Part shown: in pieces, positions 16,566 to 25,440 of the stretch
Position numbering within the stretch: position 1 is the stretch's first letter
Layout of the letters: each line of letters starts with the position of its first letter
Assembly: GCA_017437785.1 (NCBI GenBank)
Contig: JAFRXH010000051.1
Coordinates: 1-43,122 of the forward strand
DNA from: Lachnospiraceae bacterium
Lineage (GTDB): Bacteria; Bacillota; Clostridia; Lachnospirales; Lachnospiraceae
DNA: 43,122 bases
Reading direction: 5' to 3'
Notes under the pieces: model-generated
The model's input: the letters and a program-made list of their open reading frames with translations, nothing else
What the model was told of the DNA's origin: nothing
Database searches by the model: none
Position numbers and translations under genes: made by a program

Positions 16566-17306
16566 CTATTCCGTATCCTTTCTCTTTTTACCGCCATATA
16601 TCACATCCACCAGAGCATATGCCCCCAGTCCTATAAACAGATATACCAGCCGGGTTATAAGATATCCGCTGCTGATCATAAAAGCTGTCTCCGTCTTTTC
16701 GATGTCTCCAAGCCCGGCTGCCATTGACATATAATAATCTGCTCCATTGATATCTATAGCCGCCCCTTTAAAAGCAAATGCCATTACCAGACATATCAGC
16801 ATTAAAACATATATCAGCGCCGGGCTTTTGCGACCCAGCAGCATTCCGACGCCTGTTATCAGAAAAACACACGGCAGACATATAAGCCCCCAGGCTGACA
16901 GGTAGTTTCCAAGATGTATTTCTCCAAACAGTCTCCACAGAAAGATACAGCCCAGTAAAAAACTAAGTATCATACTGAAGATAAAGAATCCCCCAATGAG
17001 AATGCTTCGTATCAATATCCTTTTCTTAGGCGGAAACGCCGTAACATCCGTTAGCATGCCGGCCTTCTTCTGTCTTTCGGAAAAGCTGAATGCGATGATA
17101 AGAAGTGTTATCAGCATATTGATAAGCGCACAGTCTCCGAGATATTTTCCGAAGCTCCATCCCGAAAAGGGCGCAGTATCCGATACGCCCAATATCGTCT
17201 CCGTTGACAGCAGATACCGGGAATATATCAGGGACGCTGCCAGCATGACCGGCACATATATCTTGCATAGAATTATCCTAAATTCATATTTAAATATCCT
17301 GATCAA
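16566..17306 (-). CDS. ABC-2-type membrane subunit
   Basis: Protein of 246 residues with six hydrophobic segments (about 12-28, 58-75, 95-120, 135-155, 165-180, 205-235) and the N-terminal MIRIFKYEFRIIL typical of ABC-2 permeases. The start is a TTG at 17304-17306, ten bases after GGAGG, inside the end of the preceding gene (17-base overlap). It is the third member of an ATPase / permease-peptidase / permease set. No terminator is seen before the csoR promoter 25 bases further on, so read-through into the copper operon is possible. Confidence 0.75.
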   Translation of the reverse strand: MIRIFKYEFRIILCKIYVPVMLAASLIYSRYLLSTETILGVSDTAPFSGWSFGKYLGDCALINMLITLLIIAFSFSERQKKAGMLTDVTAFPPKKRILIRSILIGGFFIFSMILSFLLGCIFLWRLFGEIHLGNYLSAWGLICLPCVFLITGVGMLLGRKSPALIYVLMLICLVMAFAFKGAAIDINGADYYMSMAAGLGDIEKTETAFMISSGYLITRLVYLFIGLGAYALVDVIYGGKKRKDTE

Positions 17307-19506
17307 TTTCGATATCCTCCTTCGTAAGCCCTGCTATGTCCAGAAAATCCTGCATGGTCTGTCCCTCGCTGCCGTCCCATTGATTAAAGCTGCCGTTTTC
17401 ATACAGCTGCCTTAAAACCTCATCCATGGCTTCTTCTCCTCCGAGCTTTTCCTCTGCCTTAAGCAGCATCAGCGGCATACGGCTGTATTTATTTATACTT
17501 CCCACCGAATTCTTTATCGCAGCCTGATAGCTTTCGGGCAAGATATCGATATACTCCGGATGTCTGAAATAAAAATTCCTGTTCTGATGCTTAACCTCCT
17601 CCGTCCATTTATCCACGTAATACTTCTTTGCATAAAGCTCACCATATTTTTCTTTAACTATCCTGTAAGTAGTATATACATCCAGTCCCTCAGCCGACCA
17701 CAGCCCGTCATCCGAAACCGCGCAGCCCATGTCTCCCCAGTAAAGGTGTATTATCTCATGCATGAAAGTCTCGTTCTTATTGCCGCCTTTATTATCATCT
17801 GACAGGGCCTGCGGAGAAAGGAAATTCTCGTCCATATACACATAACCTTCCCCCGCGCCGCCTCCGCCGTAGTCGTTACTGATCTGCTGTATCCGTATCC
17901 CTTCCGCACCTTCGGCAAACTTAAGCTCCCCGTAATGCTCATCGCAGTATCCCATCACATCCTTTATGGACTCATCCAGCTTATTATCCCTGACAGTCTT
18001 CTCATATTTTTTTGCATACAGGAATTCCGTAACGCCATCCACCCCGTCTGTATTGTTAACGCCGGATTCTATAATGGGTACATATTCCCTGCATTCCCAG
18101 CATATACTGCCGTCTTCGTTTTCCACGGTCTTTTTGAGCGCTTTGCCCCATGACGATGGGCAATGATCACCCGGAACATTTATGCGCACTACCGGCTCTT
18201 TTACTGATGCAAGGCCAGGTGCCTGAGGCGCTACACATACATCATCAAGTTTGATATAAGCACGACCTACGGAATCGCAGAATGTATAGCCCGATGTTCT
18301 GTACAGTGAATTTGATATCGCCGGATACCCTCCGTAAACGATAGTAAGCCTGCCCGTCTTTCTGTCCGGATTTTTTACGATCAGCTTTTTTACGCCCAGA
18401 TTAAGCTTATTATTATCTTCAGCATAATATTCGATGGAATGTTCAAGCTTTTCTCCGTCAAGCGTTACGCTCTTTACCTTGATCCCGCTTCTTATCTCAA
18501 AAAGGATCTCACGTCTTACAACCTCCGTAAGATCCATGTTCAATTCGCCTTTGATAGTTCCCAGCAGTGTATTAAACCTCACATCAGCCATACAGTTTTT
18601 GCAATTGCCCTGATATGGAGCATCATACCAGTTATCATCATAGGGCACGACCGGAGAATGATCCACAAAAGGTTCAAAAACAAACAGAAGAACTGCAGCA
18701 CACAGACTCATCAGCGCAGGGATGAATGCAAGCGGTTTCCTGAGATTTACCGCAAATGACTTAAACGCTCCCAGGCGGTACTTTCTTATAAACTTAACAG
18801 ACAAAAGATAAAACGCCAGACCAAGAAAAAACAACGCTATCCTTGAATAATAGAGAAACCTTAGCACCGATACCGAACCATAGCAGTCGGACAGCTCAAA
18901 GATACACGGTATATTCCAACGCAGAAAAAGATCTTTTTCGCTAAGCGGTGAAAACTGCGATATAGTAAGGAGCAGGACCACGAGCAGTGACACGCTGACA
19001 TTACGTGAGATATTGTACAGCCCGCAGCATACGGCTATTGTTATCCATACCCCCGGCAGGATATATACAAAGGAATAAAGGATATACCATTTAAGCGTAA
19101 AAAGATAATCCATCCTTTTAATACAAAGAGGCAGAAAAAAGAGCATACATATAAGCGCTGCGATCAGCGAAACTGTCATAAATGCGCAGATTCGGGCATG
19201 GGACACCGCCTTCTCATCCGTATACGCCGCCGTCATCTCTTCTGCGCCTTTTTTTACCGCTCTGTCAGCATCGCTTATCACATACAGTCCCCATATAAGC
19301 GCTGCAGCGAAGCCTCCGAAGCCAAATGGTATTATGACATTATTAGTCAATGAAGAGGTATATTCAAAGCCTTCTGCCGTAAACATGCCCTTTACATAAG
19401 CTGTGAATCCCAGACCTGTCATCAGGATATTCAGCATCATCGCAAGATATGTTTTTCTGTTCATAAGGAGTCTCTTTAACTCGACTCCCATTAGTTTAGC
19501 CCTCAT
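17290..19506 (-). CDS. ABC-2 permease fused to an M1-type zinc metallopeptidase domain
   Basis: Protein of 738 residues from ATG 19504-19506, six bases after GGAGG; it overlaps the ATPase gene by 11 bases. Residues 1-270 form about six membrane helices of ABC-2 type (starting MRAKLMGVELKRLLMNRKTY). Another helix at about 285-300 leads into a large exterior domain. Residues 583-587 are HEIIH and Glu606 follows after exactly 18 residues, which is the HExxH-x18-E zinc signature of M1 gluzincin peptidases; the sequence around it is HEIIHLYWG...LWSAEGLDVY. Similar ABC permease/M1 fusions are known as families without defined function. The peptidase would face outside the cell. Confidence 0.85.
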   Translation of the reverse strand: MRAKLMGVELKRLLMNRKTYLAMMLNILMTGLGFTAYVKGMFTAEGFEYTSSLTNNVIIPFGFGGFAAALIWGLYVISDADRAVKKGAEEMTAAYTDEKAVSHARICAFMTVSLIAALICMLFFLPLCIKRMDYLFTLKWYILYSFVYILPGVWITIAVCCGLYNISRNVSVSLLVVLLLTISQFSPLSEKDLFLRWNIPCIFELSDCYGSVSVLRFLYYSRIALFFLGLAFYLLSVKFIRKYRLGAFKSFAVNLRKPLAFIPALMSLCAAVLLFVFEPFVDHSPVVPYDDNWYDAPYQGNCKNCMADVRFNTLLGTIKGELNMDLTEVVRREILFEIRSGIKVKSVTLDGEKLEHSIEYYAEDNNKLNLGVKKLIVKNPDRKTGRLTIVYGGYPAISNSLYRTSGYTFCDSVGRAYIKLDDVCVAPQAPGLASVKEPVVRINVPGDHCPSSWGKALKKTVENEDGSICWECREYVPIIESGVNNTDGVDGVTEFLYAKKYEKTVRDNKLDESIKDVMGYCDEHYGELKFAEGAEGIRIQQISNDYGGGGAGEGYVYMDENFLSPQALSDDNKGGNKNETFMHEIIHLYWGDMGCAVSDDGLWSAEGLDVYTTYRIVKEKYGELYAKKYYVDKWTEEVKHQNRNFYFRHPEYIDILPESYQAAIKNSVGSINKYSRMPLMLLKAEEKLGGEEAMDEVLRQLYENGSFNQWDGSEGQTMQDFLDIAGLTKEDIEIDQDI

Positions 19507-20374
19507 GCTCATCCTCCCTCTTAACGCTGTTATGTATGCAGTATAGATATGCATCTTCCAGACTGGGTTCACACCTGTCCACATAGTCAGGAAGCTCTTT
19601 TGCCACGATACGCGTCAGCACGCCGTTTCTGGTATTTATCTTTGATACTATCTCGCAGTCCTTCGGAAGGATATCATCCACCTTCCTGATGTATGAGCCC
19701 ACATGATCCACGGTCTGTTCTATCAGCCCCGCAGGGCTTCCGTCAAAGAGAATGCTTCCGCCGTATATCACCAGCACCCTGTTGCAAACGGCCTGCACAT
19801 CATCCACGATATGGGTGGAAAGAAACACGATGCGCTCTGACGACATTTCCGAAAAGATATTCCTGAACCTGACACGTTCCTCGGGATCAAGCCCCACCGT
19901 TGGCTCATCCAGTATCATCAGTTCGGGATGCCCCATGATCGCCTGTGCGATGCCCACGCGCTGCTTCTGCCCACCGGAAAGATTTCCCACTCTGATCTTT
20001 CTTCTGTCGACAAGGCCGGTCTGTTCCATGGCCCATTCGATCTCGGCCTTATCCTTAATGCCCTTTAGCGCCGCCATATAATCCAAAAACTGCCATACCG
20101 TGAGTTCATCAAAAAGTCCAAAGGTCTGCGGCAGATATCCCAGCCTGCTCTTAAGCTTTTGTTCCTGATCCAGCAGTTTCTTATCATCCAGAAGGATCTC
20201 GCCCTTCGTTTCCTTAAGTCCTGCCGTCATAAGCTTCATCAGTGTGGATTTGCCGGCGCCGTTAGGTCCCAGTATGCCCACAAACTCCGGACTTTTTAAG
20301 CTGAAGCTGACGTCTGATAAGGCCTTCCTGCCGGACGAATATATCATGGTCACATTCTTAACATCGATCTTCAT
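19496..20374 (-). CDS. ABC transporter ATP-binding protein
   Basis: Protein of 292 residues with Walker A GPNGAGKST, signature LSGGQKQR, Walker B LMILDEPTVGLD and switch His in LSTHIVDD. A C-terminal extension of about 80 residues is typical of ABC-2 ATPases of the CcmA/YxlF group. The start ATG at 20372-20374 has AGGAGGA 11 bases upstream. It is the first gene of the ATPase / permease-peptidase / permease operon. A terminator and three direct repeats for the neighbouring response regulator lie just upstream. Confidence 0.92.
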   Translation of the reverse strand: MKIDVKNVTMIYSSGRKALSDVSFSLKSPEFVGILGPNGAGKSTLMKLMTAGLKETKGEILLDDKKLLDQEQKLKSRLGYLPQTFGLFDELTVWQFLDYMAALKGIKDKAEIEWAMEQTGLVDRRKIRVGNLSGGQKQRVGIAQAIMGHPELMILDEPTVGLDPEERVRFRNIFSEMSSERIVFLSTHIVDDVQAVCNRVLVIYGGSILFDGSPAGLIEQTVDHVGSYIRKVDDILPKDCEIVSKINTRNGVLTRIVAKELPDYVDRCEPSLEDAYLYCIHNSVKREDEHEG

Positions 20375-20407
20375 TTACTGAAATTCCTCCTGTTTATGAA
20401 TACATCC

Positions 20408-20432
20408 AAAAAAGCAGAGCCCCGGGCTCTGC
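20408..20432. terminator. terminator after the histidine kinase gene
   Basis: GCAGAGCCC pairs with GGGCTCTGC (20414-20432) with an A run on the left, giving Ts on the minus strand, and TGTATTTTT on the right. It separates the two-component operon from the ABC operon. Confidence 0.8.
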
Positions 20433-20460
20433 CTGTATTTTTATCATATAATGCATGTAG

Positions 20461-20493
20461 TGTGAATGGAGCTAATGTGGAGTTTATGTGAAG
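20461..20493 (-). promoter_or_regulatory. triple 11-base direct repeat, probable response-regulator binding site
   Basis: On the minus strand three contiguous 11-base units occur: CTTCACATAAA (20483-20493), CTCCACATTAG (20472-20482) and CTCCATTCACA (20461-20471). Eleven-base tandem half sites are the normal footprint of OmpR/PhoB-type regulators. They lie upstream of the ABC operon and downstream of the kinase gene, so the adjacent regulator (21817-22482) probably activates the ABC genes from here. Confidence 0.6.
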
Positions 20494-20494
20494 T

Positions 20495-21820
20495 TTATTG
20501 CCGCAATATGAATTCAACACCATCCCCGGTATTGCCTATTGAGTATTCAGCGCCGCACATTTCGAAAACCATGGCGCTGATGTAGAGTCCCAGGCCGCTT
20601 CCTTCCTCCTTACCGGGATCCGCCCTGTAAAAGGCTTCAAAAAGATGCGGGATATGCTGTTCATCTATATGCGCAGGTGAGTTGATCAGCTTAAGCTCTG
20701 TTTTCCCGGACCCGCTGTCCTGCGGCTTATCAAGCTTGATCCTTACGCTGCCGCCTGAAGGCGTATACTTGATGGCATTCCCCACCACATTACCGAGCGC
20801 CTTTTTTAAGAGCTTCTCGTCTCCCGTAAATTCCACATTATCCGGCACATCGTATGTAAGCTCGATATCTTTTTCGCTGATCAGCGTATCATAAAAAGCG
20901 ATCTCCTCATCAAGTATACCATCGATCTTTACCTTTTCTGCATTACTGCCATCACCCATGTCTATATGTGATACGAGCAGTATCTCATTTATAAATGCGA
21001 GCAGTTCATTGAGCGTATCACTGCATTTTGCAAGATATTTATCCCTGTCCTTATACACGCCTATGGAATCACGCATCCCATCTATCTGACCTATGACCAC
21101 TGATATAGGCGTCTTAAGCTCATGTGACACTCCCGCAAAAAACAGCATCCTTCTTCTCTCACGCTCTTTCTCCAGATCTATCTCATTTTCCAGATAAAGA
21201 TTTTTGTCATTCAGTTTTGACAGTGCGGCGCTCAGCTCATCAGAAAGCTTATTTAAGCTCTTTGCCAGTACTCCTATCTCATCGTCCCTCTCATCGGGGC
21301 AGTACCAGCCAAAGTCCTGCTCCGCCATCCTCTCGGCGATCTTACTCATCCTGACTATGGGCTTTTTCATATAATACGAAAAAATCTTTGCGCCGATAAA
21401 TGAGATAAAAACAGCAAGCAGTACCACTATGGGCAGGCATAAGCTCAGACTGTTTTGAAAGGCCTGTGTCCTGTAACTTACAGGCGTTATACATAATACA
21501 TATTCCCCGCTTCTGTCGGAAAAGCGCAGCGGAAAGAAGAGTTCCCCTTTATCGTTCTCCCTGAGGAAAGAATCCGCATCCGTAAGCTTAGTGTTTACTC
21601 CTTCACTTGCCGCAAATCCGTTTATCATTTCATCAGCCAGCGCATAGGTGGAATTCATGCAGCGCTGCGCCAGCTCCTCCGACCTGCTTTTTATGTACCC
21701 GGAATAGTTTTTTTCTCCCGCATATGGCGTCATAAAAAAGATGCACAGATAAAGAGCTGCTATTATGAGCAGTGACACGAGTAAAAAAGAAAAGAACATT
21801 TTTACAGACAGCTTCTTCAT
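20495..21820 (-). CDS. sensor histidine kinase
   Basis: Protein of 441 residues. Membrane helix at about 8-31, an exterior sensor region of about 95 residues, second helix at about 128-150, HAMP region at about 150-205, and phosphoacceptor His233 in FFAGVSHELKTPIS. The ATP-binding part has N box NVVGNAIKYTP and G box GSGLGLYIS. The start overlaps the regulator stop by four bases. Its signal is unknown; the neighbouring ABC/peptidase operon suggests an envelope or peptide signal. Confidence 0.92.
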   Translation of the reverse strand: MKKLSVKMFFSFLLVSLLIIAALYLCIFFMTPYAGEKNYSGYIKSRSEELAQRCMNSTYALADEMINGFAASEGVNTKLTDADSFLRENDKGELFFPLRFSDRSGEYVLCITPVSYRTQAFQNSLSLCLPIVVLLAVFISFIGAKIFSYYMKKPIVRMSKIAERMAEQDFGWYCPDERDDEIGVLAKSLNKLSDELSAALSKLNDKNLYLENEIDLEKERERRRMLFFAGVSHELKTPISVVIGQIDGMRDSIGVYKDRDKYLAKCSDTLNELLAFINEILLVSHIDMGDGSNAEKVKIDGILDEEIAFYDTLISEKDIELTYDVPDNVEFTGDEKLLKKALGNVVGNAIKYTPSGGSVRIKLDKPQDSGSGKTELKLINSPAHIDEQHIPHLFEAFYRADPGKEEGSGLGLYISAMVFEMCGAEYSIGNTGDGVEFILRQ

Positions 21821-22482
21821 GAAAGCGCCGCCTTATAACCTATACCGCGGACAGTAATGATAAAATCCTTATCACCAAGTTTCTTTCTGATATTCTTGAT
21901 ATGGGTATCCACTATCCTGCTGTCATCATAATACTCATAATCCCATAATTCAGACAGGAGCGACTTCCTGGTGACCACCGCGCCTTTTGCCTTCATGATC
22001 CGACTTAATATCTCGAATTCCTTTAATGTAAAGTCCACCATCGTACCGTCTATGGTCACAATATGTGTATTGGGATCAAGGACCACTCCGTTAAGCACAA
22101 GGCTTTCTTCCTCTGCAGTACCGCTGCTCCTGCGCAGTATCGCTTCTATCTTGCTGACGATTATAGGCATTGATACGGTCTTTGAGATATACTCATCGAC
22201 CTTGAGTTCATAACCGCGCATCTGATCCTCATCTGCAAAACGCGCAGTCAGTATTACAACGGGAACATTACTCTTTTTTCGTATCAATTCACAAAGAGTG
22301 AAGCCGTCGATCTTGGGCAGCATGATATCCAGAATGATAAGGTCAAACTCCTTGTCCTCCATGATATCGATCGCTTCAAGCCCGTTATCTGCTGTGGTAA
22401 CACTAAAGCCGGCATTCGAAAGATAGTTCTCCAGCAGCTCCTGATAATCCTTATTATCTTCAACAACAAGTATCTGTTTCAT
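21817..22482 (-). CDS. OmpR/PhoB-family response regulator
   Basis: Protein of 221 residues. Receiver domain with acidic pair near residues 8-9 (VVEDN), phosphoacceptor Asp52 in IILDIMLPKIDG, and the conserved Thr of VILTARF. The winged-helix output domain reads LKEFEILSRIM to VDTHIKNIRKKLG and ends VRGIGYKAAL. Partner of the kinase that follows with a four-base overlap. Probable target: the 11-base repeats at 20461-20493 in front of the ABC operon. Confidence 0.93.
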   Translation of the reverse strand: MKQILVVEDNKDYQELLENYLSNAGFSVTTADNGLEAIDIMEDKEFDLIILDIMLPKIDGFTLCELIRKKSNVPVVILTARFADEDQMRGYELKVDEYISKTVSMPIIVSKIEAILRRSSGTAEEESLVLNGVVLDPNTHIVTIDGTMVDFTLKEFEILSRIMKAKGAVVTRKSLLSELWDYEYYDDSRIVDTHIKNIRKKLGDKDFIITVRGIGYKAALS

Positions 22483-22531
22483 TTATGTTCACCTGTATTT
22501 ATAGCATTTCCCGATCATTACAGCAGTAAAG

Positions 22532-22560
22532 ATTTTACTATGTCCGTCAGTAAAGTGCAA
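22532..22560 (-). promoter_or_regulatory. promoter of the two-component operon
   Basis: TTGCAC (22555-22560), 17 bases, TAAAAT (22532-22537) on the minus strand, 50 bases before the regulator start. Confidence 0.55.
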
Positions 22561-22600
22561 ACAAAACATTACCGACACGCAAACGTCCCGGCTGTTTTTA

Positions 22601-24865
22601 TCACAGGATCTTCGCCGAAGCCGCGATCTTCTCAGCCTGTTCCTGTGTGAACATGTTTTTAGCCAGACTTACCATATAGTAAGTATCGCCCCCCTCCTTA
22701 ACATACCAGAACACCCAGTAGCTGCTGTGCTGCTCATCTTCACCGATCTTTATGCCCTGCTGCCCAAGTTCATAGATCTGCGCATGCGTATAAAGATCAT
22801 GCTCCTCCGAAAACTCCAGGATATAACGGCCGTCCGTGCCGCTCCCGGGAGCAATGGTCTGTATATATTCCTGAACGGTGTGGTTATCCATATAGAAATG
22901 GGAATTCTTATCAAAAACAGGTTCATGCTTATCATTAAAAACAAGCTGCACATTTGCAGCCGGCAGCCTTGTGATCACTCCCGAAGCCAGCCAGGACGCC
23001 GGAACACTATCTGTACGTTCAACCGTATATGCCTGCGGAAGGATATATGATCCTCCCATATAACCGGTATGATCTGAATATTCGCTGAGTAAAAAGCCCC
23101 GCGGCAGATCAAGCTCCATCCAGTAGTTTACCGGCACTTCAGATGTCCCATTTGGCATAATAGCAAAGCAATATGAAGCTGTACCATTTTCCCATTCTCC
23201 GTACAGCTCAAATATCAGTGGGGTATCCGCCGGTATCTTTATAAAAACTCCTTCATCACCCCCGGTGATATCGTATGATGACGTAAGGACGGTATACTCC
23301 TTTTTGTATGCATCTATCTTCTCTTCAGAACCGGCATCCCAGTATCTGTAATTCATCTTCTCAGGTGCATAAGGCATATGTATGCCCAGTGTGTCCGTAT
23401 TTTTACCAAGCTCTATATGCGTAATATGATCAACAGCATCGAGGGGATGTGCACTATCAGCGCTGGTCAAACATCCCTCGCCATTCTCGTCCACATATGC
23501 CCATTCATAGCTTCCCAGGCTTGCCTTATATGTCCTTCCGGCATATGATACCTCTACTGCCGGTGGCTGTTTAAGCTGCGGAGTAGTTGCTACATCCTGT
23601 GTATCAGGCTCCGTTTCATCAAATGGTATGATCTCCCCATTCTCATCCAATGCATGCATTCCTGTGATCACGGTATCTTTCAGCCAGTCTTTTGAATTAC
23701 TGCTGTATAAGCTGCGCGATACCCTTTCATATGTTATATCCGGATCATTGGTAAGAACAATAAACATACCGTCGCAGGCGGCTCCGGGATCGCGTCCTCT
23801 CAGTTCCTTTCTATACCGGTACGTTTTCTTATTACCGTCCCTGTCTTCCGCTACATACACTCCGTCTTCATAAGTGTAATCAACATCCATGTTATCCAAA
23901 GCATCATTTACTTCTGCCTGAATATCAGCATCATCCTTCTTCGGATTAGTCAAAAAACACACTGCAACAGCCACACAGACTATAAGCGCGATCAGTATGA
24001 TCCAGAAGGCCGGCTTCTTATAATTCAGTATCCCTTTTATCCTGGACTTAACTCCGGTCTCACCAAAAGCCAGGGGGCAGGCTGTGATGATCTTCCCCGA
24101 TACGCTGAGTTCCAGAAGTGCCTGCGAATAAGCCGCCATATATTCCCTGTCCTTATCTTTTATGACCTTCTCATCGCAGGCCGCCTCTATATCCCTGCAT
24201 AAAAGTATATATGCCAGCCAGCACAGAGGGTTAAACCAGTATACCGAAAGTAGGGCGAAACCGAAGGGCTTCCACCAGTGATCATGCCTGCTTATATGCG
24301 CTTTCTCATGCGCGCATACCATTTCCATCCTTTCACCTTCCAGAGCTGAAGGTACATATATCAGTGGTCTGATCATCCCCAGGATAAAAGGCGTCTTTAC
24401 TTCATCGCTCAGCATGATATTATCTTTAAATCTTATAGATGCGCGCACCTTTCTTCTGACAGCAATATAACTGATAAATGCATAAAGGATCATAACAGCC
24501 ATGCCGGCGATCCAGATACAGAACGAAGCGGATAAAACGTTCTGCATTATGTGTTTGCCTGCTTCCTCTGATGTAGCATATGCAATGTTCATCGCAGGAT
24601 TTATCGTGCTGTTGATAGCTTCAATGCCTGTATCTATCTTAGGCTGCATATCCGCTGTCTCGGGAACTACCTTTCCGCTGGGTATAAGACTCAGTGCGCT
24701 TTCGATGGATACAGGGCAGATAAGCCTTATCGCGACCAGCCCCCATAACAGACAGGATATCCATCTGGGTGCTTTCTTTAAAAGCAGCCTCAGCACGATC
24801 ACTGCCAGGATCAGCCAGGATGCTCCCCATGTCATGTTAAGTATCTTTAAGAATACCGCGCTCAT
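22601..24865 (-). CDS. BlaR1/MecR1-like M56 metallopeptidase with a non-PBP sensor domain
   Basis: Protein of 754 residues. Four N-terminal membrane helices enclose the M56 zinc motif HEKAH (residues 186-190), followed by DIEAACDEKVI, as in BlaR1/MecR1. After a final helix near residues 283-305 comes a region of about 440 residues to the C-terminus. Unlike classical BlaR1 this region shows no SxxK/KTG penicillin-binding motifs; it has acidic YTYEDGVYVAEDRDG repeats-like sequence and a C-terminal part rich in aromatic beta strands. Such proteins cleave their partner BlaI-type repressor when the outer domain senses a signal. It starts three bases after the blaI-like stop. The ligand is unlikely to be a beta-lactam. 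Confidence 0.8.
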   Translation of the reverse strand: MSAVFLKILNMTWGASWLILAVIVLRLLLKKAPRWISCLLWGLVAIRLICPVSIESALSLIPSGKVVPETADMQPKIDTGIEAINSTINPAMNIAYATSEEAGKHIMQNVLSASFCIWIAGMAVMILYAFISYIAVRRKVRASIRFKDNIMLSDEVKTPFILGMIRPLIYVPSALEGERMEMVCAHEKAHISRHDHWWKPFGFALLSVYWFNPLCWLAYILLCRDIEAACDEKVIKDKDREYMAAYSQALLELSVSGKIITACPLAFGETGVKSRIKGILNYKKPAFWIILIALIVCVAVAVCFLTNPKKDDADIQAEVNDALDNMDVDYTYEDGVYVAEDRDGNKKTYRYRKELRGRDPGAACDGMFIVLTNDPDITYERVSRSLYSSNSKDWLKDTVITGMHALDENGEIIPFDETEPDTQDVATTPQLKQPPAVEVSYAGRTYKASLGSYEWAYVDENGEGCLTSADSAHPLDAVDHITHIELGKNTDTLGIHMPYAPEKMNYRYWDAGSEEKIDAYKKEYTVLTSSYDITGGDEGVFIKIPADTPLIFELYGEWENGTASYCFAIMPNGTSEVPVNYWMELDLPRGFLLSEYSDHTGYMGGSYILPQAYTVERTDSVPASWLASGVITRLPAANVQLVFNDKHEPVFDKNSHFYMDNHTVQEYIQTIAPGSGTDGRYILEFSEEHDLYTHAQIYELGQQGIKIGEDEQHSSYWVFWYVKEGGDTYYMVSLAKNMFTQEQAEKIAASAKIL

Positions 24866-24868
24866 ATC

Positions 24869-25234
24869 TCACCCCTTGTTCCTGAATCCGTCGATCATCT
24901 TTTGTATCTCATCCACTTCTTTTTTGCTGAGCTTTTTGCGTGAAGTGAAAGCCGCGATAAAAGCCGGAAGCGAACCGTCATAAGAATCTTCGATTATCTG
25001 CTCGCTCTTTGCCGAGTAGAAATCTCCCCTGCTGATCAGCGATGTGACCGTACCGTTAACATTCTGCATTATTCCTTTTTCACACAGCTTCCGCAGCACC
25101 GTATATGTAGTCGGCTTTTTCCAATTCAGTTCCTTTTCGCATAGCTTTACCAGATCACCTGATGCCACGGGCTCGTTTGCCCAGATGATATCGGCAAATC
25201 TCTCCTGTACCGCTCCCAGTTCCAAATCCTTCAT
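24869..25234 (-). CDS. BlaI/MecI/CopY-family repressor
   Basis: Protein of 121 residues; ATG at 25232-25234 after a GGAGG site. N-terminal winged helix (IIWANEPVASGDLVKLCEKELNWKKPTTYTVLRKL, about residues 17-51) and a C-terminal dimerisation region SRKKLSKKEVDEIQKMIDGF. It binds paired palindromes over its own promoter and is inactivated by proteolysis triggered through the M56 protein downstream. Confidence 0.9.
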   Translation of the reverse strand: MKDLELGAVQERFADIIWANEPVASGDLVKLCEKELNWKKPTTYTVLRKLCEKGIMQNVNGTVTSLISRGDFYSAKSEQIIEDSYDGSLPAFIAAFTSRKKLSKKEVDEIQKMIDGFRNKG

Positions 25235-25252
25235 GATCGTTATCCTCCATTA

Positions 25253-25307
25253 GGTTTATCGTGATAAACCATATTTAGAGTTTATCACGATAAACCAGGA
25301 GTGTCAA
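25253..25307 (-). promoter_or_regulatory. promoter and twin operators of the blaI-like operon
   Basis: Promoter TTGACA (25302-25307), 17-base spacer, TAAACT (25279-25284). Two near-identical palindromes with TTTATCnnGATAAA cores lie at 25253-25270 and 25279-25296; the second fills the spacer and the first covers the transcript start. Typical BlaI/CopY autoregulation. Confidence 0.85.
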
Positions 25308-25391
25308 GCCAAATATCCCTTCCTTACAACTGCCCGGCGCATTCCATACGGCGGCCCTGTGCAATTGTGTCAAATACGCGGCCCTGCGCAC

Positions 25392-25417
25392 AAAAAAGCT
25401 GCCCCCGAAGGGGCAGC
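25392..25417 (-). terminator. strong terminator after the HD-domain gene
   Basis: GCTGCCCC-CGAA-GGGGCAGC (25398-25417), with six Ts on the minus strand (A run 25392-25397), 24 bases past the stop of the HD-domain gene. Confidence 0.9.
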
Positions 25418-25440
25418 TCATCATACCGAAATGTACCTGC

